A stretch of 64,000 nt of DNA from NCBI GenBank assembly GCA_021464415.1, contig CM038471.1, positions 71,960,851 through 72,024,850 on the forward strand. Direction: 5' to 3'. The notes below the pieces were generated by a model. The model searched no databases, was not told where the DNA came from, and worked only from the letters and a program-made list of their open reading frames with translations. The number at the start of each line of letters is the position of its first letter. Position 1 is the first letter of the stretch. Origin of the DNA: Lonicera japonica (Eukaryota; Streptophyta; Magnoliopsida; Dipsacales; Caprifoliaceae). The position numbers were made by a program, and so were the translations under genes. Positions 24,410 through 41,999 of this stretch are shown one piece after another.

Positions 24410-25602
24410 TTAGAGATCATCATCCGTTGGCTCTTTGTAGAAATTGAATTTATCTGCCCTAAGCCAATCACTTGTACACACTAATGCCTCAACCATTTTT
24501 AGTGTTAAAGAAGCCCTAAAAGGATCTACAATCCTACCTCCAAGACTAAAGGCATTTTCACTAGCTACCGTTGAACTTGGAATTGCAAAAATATCATGAG
24601 CAATTTTATAAAGGATAGGATACTTTGATTGGCTCACTTTCCACCACAATAAAAGATCAAAATCTCTATCATTGATTTTTTCAAAAGGATCGGCAAGGTA
24701 ATTGTCCACTTCATTGGAAATCTTTAACAATTGTTCCGCCCTCCTATCTTTTACAAGTTCTTTCATCATTAAATCTAATGCCGAATTTTCACTCACTCTC
24801 ACTTGAGTAATTACAACATTACCATCACCATCACCATCACATACTTCACTATCAACACTAGTAGAAGTACTAGCGGAATTGGAATACTCCTTATATAAGT
24901 CATACAAACACATCTTCACCCGATCACACACACATTCGATTTTATCAAGACTTGCTTTCAACAACTTATAATATTTTTTTATCATTTGGAGTTTATATCT
25001 AGGATCTAGTACATTGGCAACATAGATAAGATTATTAACTCCTTCAAAGCTTCCCCAATATTTGTCAAACTTAATTTTCATCAAACAAGCTAGCCTTTGC
25101 AAAACCGGAACACCATCATTATACATTTTATTTTCAATCTCAACTTGCACGACAACCATTTCGGTAAAGATTAAATTGAATGTGGAATTATTTGTTGCAC
25201 TAAGTTTTAAAGTAGTTTAATAAAAAATGTCAAGAAAATGTGCAAATGCAATAGCCTTATCCCAATCTAAGTCACTAGGAGGCCCCACTCTCTTCGTATC
25301 TCTCACCCTTTTATAAAAATAATTACCAAATGGCGCATATTCTTCCGCCATTCGGGTGAAGACCAACCTATATTTTAAAGCCCCCTCAAGCAATTTATAA
25401 GTGACATTCCACCTTGTGGACACATCCAATGGCACATTAGCCATCTTATCTTTTTGCAACAACACACAAAACTCCCTAAACTTGTTAAGCCTTGCCGCGG
25501 AAGAATGAATGTACTTAACACAATTTTGAATAGCCTCAATGGAGTCATAAATCTCTTTCATTCCTTCACCCACAATGAGGTTAAGAATATGACATCCACA
25601 CT
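24410..25602 (-). pseudogene. hAT transposase fragment (RICESLEEPER/DAYSLEEPER-like), C-terminal half
   Basis: The frame opens inside the RNase-H-like domain at CGCHILNLIV (25602), continues through DVSTRWNVTYKLLEGAL and RMAEEYAPFG, and meets one in-frame TAA at 25217-25219. It resumes in the same frame and runs to the stop at 24410. The end carries the hAT dimerisation block: LLLWWKVSQSKYPILYKIA, IPSSTVASENAFSLGGRIV, LVCTSDWLR. The N-terminal BED zinc finger and first catalytic Asp region are absent; sequence right of 25602 is unrelated. It is therefore a truncated, non-functional transposase. Full relatives are about 650-700 aa; about 397 codons remain here. Confidence 0.88.
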
Positions 25603-25839
25603 AAGTGAGTAAATAGGTACTGGACTACTGGGGCAGTGGGGCCTGGCTGCCTAGGGGTAACCGGGTAAGTGACTAAGGGGAGTTAGGGGTTTAAATGTTT
25701 AATTATATATTTATATACTAGTTATATTATATACCTTGTAACGACCCGATCCCATCTCAGTACGATATTGTTCGCTTTGGGTAGCGTCTAGCCGGGCTTC
25801 AGCCCCGAAACGTCTACCCTCACGGCTTTGTTTTTGGGA

Positions 25840-25924
25840 GCTCACGACCAGCTTCCCAGGGGGTCACCCATCTTGGGATTGCTCTAGCCCAAGCACGCTT
25901 AACTTCGGAGTTTTCATGGAATCC
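25840..25924 (-). repeat. 5S-rRNA-derived segment in an antisense Cassandra LTR piece
   Basis: On the minus strand it contains CTCCGAAGTTAAGCGTGCTT and GATGGGTGACCCCCTGGGAA, matching the box A and box C parts of plant 5S rRNA. It is part of a retrotransposon LTR, not a 5S gene: the 5S 5' end and the normal spacer are missing. Confidence 0.8.
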
Positions 25925-26083
25925 GAAGCCAGTGAGCTACCCAAAAGGCCTCGTCCTGGTATCAGAGTACCACGCCGCGGAAGCTAAGCGCCCCCCCACA
26001 GGGGAAGACCGATATTGTCCTGTCCGAGCGGCTCCACTCGGCTCCAACCGAGCAACCCTTTCCCTCAGGATTTTGTTCCTGGT

Positions 26084-26157
26084 AGCTCACGACCAGCTTC
26101 CCAGGGGGTCACCCATCATGGGATTGCTCTAGTCCACTACTCGCTTAACTTCCGCGG
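26084..26157 (-). repeat. 5S-rRNA-derived segment, divergent, in the palindromic centre of the Cassandra copy
   Basis: On the minus strand: CCGCGGAAGTTAAGCGAGTA and GATGGGTGACCCCCTGGGAA. It differs from the other copies (GCGGAAG in place of CTCCGAAG), so it probably comes from a different Cassandra subfamily member. Confidence 0.7.
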
Positions 26158-26207
26158 CGTGGTACTTTGATACTAGGACGAGGCCTTTTGGGTAGCTCAC
26201 TGGCTTC

Positions 26208-26292
26208 GGATCCCATGAGAACTCCGAAGTTAAGCATGCTTGGGCTAGAGCAATCCCAGGATGGGTGACCCCCTGGGAAGCTGGTCGTGAGC
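26208..26292 (+). repeat. 5S-rRNA-derived segment, sense Cassandra LTR piece
   Basis: GGATCCCATGAGAACTCCGA, AGTTAAGCATGCTTGGGC and AGGATGGGTGACC keep the plant 5S order and internal promoter boxes. Followed by the LTR tail and a primer-binding site at 26398-26409. Confidence 0.8.
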
Positions 26293-26402
26293 TCCCAAAA
26301 ATAAAACCGTGAGGGTAGACGTTTCGGGGCTGAGGCTCGACTGGACGCTACCCAAAGTGGACAATATCGTACTGAGGTGGGACCGGGTCGTTACAAATGG
26401 TA

Positions 26403-26554
26403 TCAGAGCAATCCCACGATGGGTGACCCCTGGGAAGCTGGTCGTGAGTTCTCAAAAACAAAGCCGTGAGGGTAGACGTTCCGGGGCTGAGGCCTGGCTG
26501 AACGCTACCCAAAGTAGACAATATCGTACTGAGGTGGGACCGGGTCGTTATAAA
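26403..26554 (+). repeat. Partial Cassandra LTR, missing its front
   Basis: Starts inside the 5S-like part (GAGCAATCCCACGATGGGTG) directly after the first primer-binding site and continues to GGGTCGTTATA. A second primer-binding site TGGTATCAGAGC follows at 26555-26566. This looks like a template switch or repair join rather than two full insertions. Confidence 0.7.
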
Positions 26555-26622
26555 TGGTATCAGAGCGGACCCCGCCGAGTACGGTATGTCGACGAGGACG
26601 TCGATTCCTTTGGGGGGAAGGA

Positions 26623-26968
26623 TGTGACGCCCTGCGAGTGATGGAGTACTCCCTTGGGTGGAGGAAAGGTAGCTCAAAGGGGGCATCCCACATCGGAAAG
26701 TGGGGGATCCTTGGAAACCCATATAAGTAAGAATTGGTTGCTAATTAAGTACGAGGCCTTTTGTGAGGTTCACTGGCTTCGGATCCCATAAGAACTCCAA
26801 AGTTAAGCATGCTTGGATCAGAGCAATCTCAGGATGGGTGACCCCCTGAGAAGCTGGTCGTGAGCTCCCAAAAATAAAGCCGTGAGGGTAGACGTTCCGG
26901 GGCTGAGGCCCGGCTGAACGCTACCCAAAGCGGACAATATCGTACTGAGGTGGGACCGGGTCGTTACA
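26623..26968 (+). repeat. Complete Cassandra LTR, 346 bp
   Basis: Begins TGTGACGCCCTG, passes CCCACATCGGAAAGTGGGGG, holds the 5S-derived part at 26781-26864 and ends GGGTCGTTACA. TG...CA ends and the preceding purine tract (GGGGGGAAGGA) are those of a 3' LTR. Confidence 0.8.
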
Positions 26969-27015
26969 TACCTAATTACTTAATTAGTTATATAAAATTA
27001 TAAATATATATATAT

Positions 27016-27825
27016 GGGATCTTATACGCACTAGTGCGTATGCACTGATGCTTTCCGCGCGGCTATTTGTTTTTTTTTCTTGCTTGGTCAAAGTTCTCTT
27101 TTTCTCTCTCAAAAAACCAACGCCGGCTCTCTCTTTCAAATCCGACGACCAAACCCACTTCCGATTTTGACTCCCCTTCACTCCTTCTTCCTTTTGCCCT
27201 CCCTCTCTTGTTATCCTTTCAACCTTATCCCTCTTGCCTTCTTCTCCATTCCAACCCTCCTCTAATTTCTTCTCCCCTTTCAGAATAGATGATCAAGTTG
27301 TGTTCCCAGATCACATTTTCCTATTTTTATCCACCAGGATAAACAAGATTCAAGATTTCCAATGTGTTTACACTTTAAATTTTGATGAAGTGGCTGTTGT
27401 CAAGATGGATGTGCTGTCGGTGGAATCTTACAACCAGTTTCAATTTATTCTTAGGCGTCCGCTTCCATTTCTAAATTACTCTACTGCTGTTAATTTGCGA
27501 AAAAAATATAGTAGAATTCTGACAAATTTGGTTGATAGAAATGGAGTAAGGTGGAGTAATCAAATGGTCCATTCTTGGAAGAGACAGAGAACCGTCGGAA
27601 TGGGGGGAGAAATATAGAGATAGCTTCTCGCTTTGTCGGAAGCTTCGTGAGAAGCTTGTCCGATTTTAAAGAGAAAGCCGTCAGAGCTGTGTTTGGTCGT
27701 CGAAATTGAGAGAGAGGGCCAGCGTTGGTTTTTTTAGAGAGAGAACTTTGACCAAACAAGCAAAAAAAAACAAATAGCCGCGCGAAAAGCACCAGTGCGT
27801 ACGCACTGGTGCATATAAGATCCGC
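27016..27825. mobile_element. Long-TIR (Mutator-like) non-autonomous element, about 810 bp
   Basis: The ends are inverted over more than 110 bp: GGATCTTATACGCACTAGTG on the left, GGATCTTATATGCACCAGTG when the right end is reversed. Both continue through CGCGCGGCTATTTG, TTGGTCAAAGTTCTC and AAAAACCAACGC. Flanks are (TA)n on both sides, so the 9-bp duplication cannot be verified. The interior carries a 127-codon open frame (27234-27617) I do not recognise. It lies inside the hAT element 23458-28050. Confidence 0.75.
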
Positions 27826-28379
27826 TCTATATATATATATAAAATAATAAAATTTATTATTATTTTATACTAGTCGGTCGGTTCGGAGGCAAAAAAATTT
27901 ACATTAAACCGACTTCGACTCCGATGTGCTTCGGTCGGTTCAAAAAATTGATTAGTTTTGTCGGTTTTTTTTAATGTCGAAAAAGTTGTCCGGTTAGACC
28001 GGTCGAATTTTTGATCAGTTTGGTAAATTCGGTAAATTTTACTAGCCCTAATATTACCATAACCAATGGAAATGAAAAAATTATAAGTAATTGCATTGAG
28101 ATTTGATATATGTTCCCATATCTATATATATATATAGATGAAAAAGCTGGCATGTTAGCACGTGCAGAAGCAAATTAACAAATCAACCATAGGTTTGTTA
28201 TTTAACGGTTGGATTTTTAATAATCAATTTTAATCGAATCAAAAAGTAAACATAGAATTTTATGGATTTTAATTCTAAAAAACCTGTTTAATATTTTATA
28301 GCATGCAGCAATTAATAAAGTAATTAAAAAGATAAGTAAACATCAGAATTAATGAGGTATTCTTGCGGGCTGTAATTAT

Positions 28380-29793
28380 TGGTCGTAAATCAACCCTAAA
28401 AGGGGGTGAATAGGGTTTACAAAACTTAATGCATAATTTGAAAGTTTTCTAAAAATGTTAAGTAAAACGATTTAACTAAGCAAGTGTATCAAGAAAATAG
28501 TAATTCAACCAAGCAATCTCAAACACAAGCAATAATAAAGTAATAAAATAAATATCTTGAGTTAAAAAGATTAAACCGATTAAAACCCAAGACTTTTGTT
28601 CACGCGGTTCGGTTTTTTAAATCATACGCTCGGACTCGGTTAATCTCCTGAGAATTTTCACTAATTTCGTTTTTTTTCCGAGTAAAAAACAAACTGCTAC
28701 AAGTGTATCATTCTCACACAAGAAAGACTTCTTGTTAATCTACGAGATAAATCTCTCTTAATGTTTGAAGAATAAGATTTTGGTGAGAAACACCTATTAC
28801 TCTCAAGTGTTTAAAGATTACAAATTAAACGTACACTAAAATATATTGAGTTTGATCACAGTATATAGCTCAAAAGAATAATGATTGATTAATGATAAAG
28901 CTTGATTTGTTCAATAGATGAAAAATAAGTTTGTATGAATGTTCAAACTTGTCAAAATATGTCTTAGATAGTGTATATATAGTCCTATAAGTGATATAGC
29001 CGTTTTAGAAATTTGGTAGAAGTTTGGTACCAAAAATAGTAAAAAATCAGAAATTCAACAGCTATATTCTGAAGCATCATTCGACTGAGCAAAGCTCATC
29101 AGTTGACTGATGGAACCTTAGTCGACTGAGCAAAGCTGTTTAGCCGACTGATGAGCTATGTTCATCAAGCCAAAATTTTAATTTTTAGACTTTTGTTTAT
29201 AAGCTCCAAAATCAATTCTAATGTTTTGGGGACCTCAAAAATATGTTCCTAAGATACCTATTTTCAGAAAAACTCAAAATATGATCATTTGAATTTAATA
29301 TGAATTTATTTACAAACCAATTTTTGTAAGGATGATGTTTTCAAAGAAAATTCAATTTAAGCTTGTTTCCAATCAATCTAACAAAGATGTATGATCATGT
29401 ATGAGCTATATAAATAATCATTTAAGAAACTTTACATTAATCCTAAGTACTCGCTCAATTACCGAATAGTCGAGTCTTTGAATGTTTCGATTTGTTTCTT
29501 CAATTTGATCTTCACTTGCGCCTCTTGCCATGAAGCTTTTGCATATAATCCTTGATCTTCATGAATAGCATTATGATGAGATTGATCTTCCTTAACTTGT
29601 CCAATGCAGTGTTTACTTGATCGGATATGGATTGAATCATCCTTGTCACGTGGCATGCTTTCTTCGTAAACTTCATACTTTTCTTAAATTTATAAGATAA
29701 TGAACTACAAACTTAATTCAATAAACATGTTAAATTACACATGATTAAGTTATTGTTATTATCAAAATAAGATTAAGACCTACAAGGTTAACA
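28380..29793 (-). mobile_element. Putative solo LTR, SIRE/Maximus-like
   Basis: On the minus strand it starts TGTTAACCTTGTAGGTCTTA, then TATTTTGATAATAACAATAA, and ends after ACCCCCTTTTAGGG, a combination seen in LTRs of long copia elements. GGTTCGG-type and TCGACTGAGCAAAGC repeats are internal (29090-29155). No polyprotein is nearby and no clean target duplication was found, so boundaries are approximate. Confidence 0.4.
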
Positions 29794-29868
29794 ACAATTA
29801 CTTAATCACTAAATTAGTTAATATATTTGTTTTATATTTTGGTTTGAACTAGATATATTTGAGAAGCA

Positions 29869-29894
29869 CATGCATCGCATGTGCATGTAATCTA
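29869..29894 (+). mobile_element. Helitron-like 3' terminus
   Basis: GCACATGCATCGCATGTGC forms an 8-bp stem with a 3-nt loop and is followed by ATGTAAT and CTAG before T, which is the hairpin-plus-CTRR arrangement of Helitron ends. The 5' end was not located. A related end in reverse orientation lies at 46223. A (GT)n then (AT)n microsatellite follows at 29896-29925. Confidence 0.45.
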
Positions 29895-30164
29895 GTGTGT
29901 GTGTGTGTGTGTGTATATATATATTATTACATAACCATAAATAGCTGGCACGTTCAAGAGAAGCCTTTCTAACATAAAAATAAATGTTTTAACTGGGGGA
30001 AGCTAAAAATAATTGTCTTTAACTAGAGAAATTAAACTTATTTCAAGGTATCCCCTAAAAGGTTACACCTATATTTAAAAAAAAAATAGAGACAACAACA
30101 ACTACTAACCTTATCAACCCTAAAAAAGTTATAACTATACAAATTAAAAATATATCAGACTTGC

Positions 30165-30445
30165 AGCCTACCCTCAAGCTTAGCCTAGTTAGTATCATGG
30201 CCCACCCTCTAGCCTAACCTAATTACATTTTCAATATTATTTTAGATTAAAACACATTTTAAAAAATTATAAGTAAGCTAACTCTTTTTCACAAAAAATA
30301 AATTACAAAACTAAATGGTAGATCAATAATCCAATACAATAATAAGGAGTCCCATCCTTCTAAATTTATTAAAGACCAAGCATAACCCGCAATATTATGA
30401 GACGAATTTATTACCAATTCTAAAAACAAAAGAGAACTTAAACAA
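30165..30445. repeat. Dispersed repeat, copy B (inverted relative to 20395-20660)
   Basis: CTCTAGCCTAACCTAATTAC, CTCAAGCTTAGCCT, GACCAAGCATAACCCGC and AAAACAAAAGAGAACT are the complements, in order, of blocks in copy A. Confidence 0.55.
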
Positions 30446-30599
30446 TTTTTTATCAATTACTAACTCCAACTCAGACTAAATGATTGATTTTGAGTTCAAT
30501 CACTAATGCTTTAAAAATATCTATTACAATGCAACCATGAGAAAACTAGGTTGTGCAAAAAAAAGCTCAGCTTGTTCATTACAAGAGTGTTAAGGCCAA

Positions 30600-31215
30600 T
30601 CTAAAAACCGACCAAACGAATCGAACCGGTCCTTTAAACCCCGAAAAAAAAAACGAAAACGAGAAAATCAAACTGAAACCAAATATTTTGATTCAGGTTC
30701 GGGGCTAGCTAGTCCAAAATCGAACAGAACCGAACCGAATTATATATAACAAAATGAAATATGTTAATATGTACTCTAAGGGCACATGTTATAAATATAT
30801 ACTATGATACAAAAAATAGGGACTTTTATCAAAATATGCTTTTTATTAATTGTATTTTGTGATCCTCTTAAAAAAAATCGTCAATGCGTACTCTTATTAT
30901 TGAATTAACTACATAATGCTAAGATTTGTTTTTATCATATAAATGATGATAAGATAATTCATCATTTTATTTAATATGTTTTATTCTTGTAAATGTACAA
31001 ATAAAATAGAGAGCATGTTTTTATATGTTTGCTTCTTATTTTTAGTAAACCATGATTTTAATTTGAATTTGAACAAAGTAAAACCGAATAAAACCAAACC
31101 AAAATCAAATCAAAAAGTTTGGTTCGAGTTTGGGTTTAGAAGATTTGAAAACCGAACCGAATCGAAATTGAATTTTTTTATTTAGTTTAAGTTTGGAATA
31201 CTTTATTTTTTATCT
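30600..31215. mobile_element. Possible hAT-type remnant with CCGAACCG repeats at both ends
   Basis: ACCGACC, CGAATCGAACCGG, AACAGAACCGAACCGAAT on the left and GAAAACCGAACCGAATCGAAA, CTGAAACCGAAAAC on the right resemble subterminal repeats such as those of 23458-28050. Termini and duplication were not resolved. Confidence 0.3.
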
Positions 31216-32234
31216 CGACTGAAACCGAAAACACTCATAGTTAATTCCTCCCTTAAATTAATGGGGCATCTGAATTAAATTTTAAGAATAAATGCTTATT
31301 ACATAAATTAAATTAATCAGTAAAAGACATATAATAATCAAAGTAAAAATAGTAGTTATAATATTTTGAAAACGAGGGATATAAGCCCCACATTGAAAGA
31401 GGGCTCCAACATAAATATGCGGGCGTATTGCGAATTAAAGATAAAATTATTTTTTCTTTTTTCTTTTTCCTTTCAAAAAGTTAGCCATACTTTATTTTTC
31501 AAAATGTCTCAAATCAATAATTCACTTTTTATTCAAGGATGTAGCTAATGTACTAAATCTTACAATAAAAAATTAGCATTGATCATTGATTAAGTTGAAA
31601 CTATTGTTCCATTAAAAGATACCAAAATCAAGGCGGGATTATTTTTAAAGGAAAGTGTGATATAATTTATTTAGAGTAATAAAGAGTTTGGGTGGGCAGA
31701 GTCATTAGTTCAATTATCATTGATGTAATTCACAAAAAGAAAGTATACGTTGGTTATTGTATAGGTTTTATTTAAAGGAAAACTAGGTTTTAGTCCCTCA
31801 TTTCAAGTGTTTAAAGAATTAAGGACATGGGCTAAACTTTTATTGTTTAAACCCCTTTCGGGTGGTTACTGAGTGGTTTTAATTTTTTGTTGTTTTATTC
31901 GCATAGTTGATGGACTCTTTTGTCCTTTATTGGTTTCTTCAAAAGCTCAGTAGTAGTGCCGGGTTTTTTGTAGTCACGTTTGGAAATTTTCTAGGTGATT
32001 TTTAGTGTTGATTACTTATGGAATAAACAGTGTACTTTTTACCAAGTAAGATTTTAAAAGAAGAGTTATTTTGTTAAGAGGCAATTATGTATAAGTGCTC
32101 ATTCTAATAATAATATAATTATAAAGAATACTTAAAAATTAGTCATGTAAATTAAGGACACTGTACAAAAAAAACACTAATACCTCTTCCTTATAATATC
32201 TCACATCTCATCATGACACTAACAGCAACCAGAA

Positions 32235-32620
32235 TGTGTTAAATGCATTTAGCACCACCTGAACACCACAACTAGAAGGTGCTAAATGCATTTAGCACCT
32301 TCTGGTTGCTGTCAGCACCAACCAAATGCATTTAGCACCTTTAGGTTACTGTCAGCACCAACCAAGTGGTGCTAAATGCATTTAGCACTTTCTGAACAAT
32401 AACCAGAAAGTGCTAAATGCACAACCAGAATGTGCTAAATGCATTTAGCACCACCTAGAGCACTTTCTGAGTACTAACCAAAATATGCTAAATGCATTTA
32501 GCACATTTTGAGCTCCAATTAAAAGGTTTAGCACCAATCTGTTTCAGCATGAATGGTGCTAAATCTGTTTAGCACCAATCAGTTTCAGCACACCAATGGT
32601 GCTAAATCAGTTTTAGCACC
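32235..32620. repeat. Array of nine palindromic GTGCTAAATGCATTTAGCAC units
   Basis: The core TGCTAAATGCATTTAGCA is a perfect 18-bp palindrome. Full or near-full copies begin near 32235, 32279, 32369, 32431 and 32486. Variants GGTGCTAAATCTGTTTAGCACC and GGTGCTAAATCAGTTTTAGCACC end the array, and two half copies lie near 32323 and 32410. Spacers are themselves related (ACCAGAAWGTGC, TTCTGGTTGCTGTCAGCACC), so larger palindromes can form. No frame crosses it. Confidence 0.85.
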
Positions 32621-33511
32621 AATAAAAAAAAATAAAAAAATTGATAAAATCTTCATCTCATACACCTCCAATCAAATTCAGATCCTTGTCAAGATAAAAT
32701 ATTTCGGTCCAAATATTTTGTCGCTAAGTAATTGCATGACAAAATTAAATAAGGTCTCTTCACTGACATTTTGTCACTAACCAATCATGTCTGCCTTCAA
32801 AGCGTCCACGATCTCAGTTGGGGGAACTATAATCTTCATTTGATTTATTACCCCGAAAGAAAATATATATGTCTCTTCATTTGATTTGTCCCCCCACGCT
32901 CACCTACCCACCCCCAAAGAAAATGTGATTTTAATTTAAGACAGAGATTGATATGTCTCTTTAATATAACTAGTTTATATTTAATTGAGAAAGATGGGTC
33001 TGTCAAAAATGAAAAAAAAACTATAAATACTGTTATGTATTACTATGTTGGTATTTAAGTTTATCAAAAAAAACACAAATGGATGAAACTAAGTTATAAA
33101 ATAAGTTGGCTAAGTGTTCACCCCCTCCCACCATGCGCAATTGAGTCATTGGAAACTCCAGTTTTTTTTTTCTCCCTCTTACTAAATCTAACACCAAGCA
33201 TATTAATTCGTATATTATTTTATACTATTAAAAGGAAGGGAGAGAGAGATGGAAGGAAAAAAACGATAACTTTAGGCTTTAAAAAGCGGACCTAGAATAA
33301 ATTTTCATAAAAATAAATTTAGTTTGAAAAGCCTAAATAACTTAGAAATTAAAATAAAAAAAATACAACTACGAAACAAAACAAACAAATTACTAAAAAC
33401 TAAATAAAAATTAAAACAACTAAGACACAACATCATGTTGAGACATAAATTATTTAGTTTCTCATGTTGAGGGTACCAACCACTTATTTAATTAAGACAT
33501 ATAGGGTGGGC

Positions 33512-41922
<8,411 letters not shown>

Positions 41923-41987
41923 TTCTAGTTATATAACTTAATAACTTAATTTGTGTAAGTCCATCATGCAACTCGCTTTGCCTTTGC

Positions 41988-41995
41988 TATTTATA
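41988..41995 (-). promoter_or_regulatory. Candidate TATA box of beta-glucosidase 1
   Basis: On the minus strand TATAAATA lies 66 bp before the ATG at 41922, which leaves a leader of about 35 nt. Confidence 0.55.
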
Positions 41996-41999
41996 GAGT

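Larger units (their letters stand above)
25737..26968. mobile_element. Rearranged Cassandra TRIM retrotransposon with inverted LTRs
   Basis: Cassandra elements carry a 5S-rRNA-derived sequence in their LTRs; five 5S-like segments occur here. Both outer ends are the LTR 3' terminus: TGTAACGACCCG on the left is the complement of CGGGTCGTTACA on the right. A perfect 5-bp duplication TACCT flanks the whole (25732-25736, 26969-26973). Sense parts: partial LTR to 26397, then primer-binding site TGGTATCAGAGC at 26398; partial LTR to 26554, then the same site at 26555; a purine tract about 26610-26622; and a complete LTR 26623-26968 (346 bp). Left of about 26160 the LTR pieces are antisense, joined through a palindromic centre. 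No coding capacity, as expected for a TRIM. Confidence 0.88.
23458..28050 (-). mobile_element. hAT transposon, about 4.6 kb including two nested insertions
   Basis: The 8-bp duplication ATATTACC is perfect on both sides (23450-23457 and 28051-28058). Termini are inverted: TAGGGGTGGAATCGGTCGG on the left, and the right end reversed reads TAGGGCTAGTAAAATTTACC. Subterminal regions on both sides are full of CGGT/ACCG repeats. A minus-strand transposase remnant (24410-25602) covers only the C-terminal half. The element was later entered by the Cassandra copy (25737-26968) and the long-TIR element (27016-27825). Subtracting those leaves about 2.5 kb, so it is also internally deleted. Confidence 0.88.
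29926..32234. other. Gene-free spacer between the transposon block and the palindrome array
   Basis: Holds copy B of the inverted dispersed repeat (30165-30445) and a CCGAACCG-rich patch (30600-31215), listed separately. The rest is AT-rich with no recognisable coding or RNA gene. Confidence 0.45.

Noticed and set aside
26208..26292. A functional 5S rRNA gene
   Set aside because: The 5S-like match is internal to an LTR with TG/CA ends, primer-binding sites and a target duplication, and lacks the true 5S 5' end and spacer array. It is the 5S-derived part of Cassandra.
26309..26641. 110-codon frames on both strands
   Set aside because: They fall within repeated Cassandra LTR pieces, are not conserved as proteins and have counterparts on both strands.
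28380..29793. A full retrotransposon
   Set aside because: No gag or pol frame, primer-binding site or second LTR is visible; at most a solo LTR.
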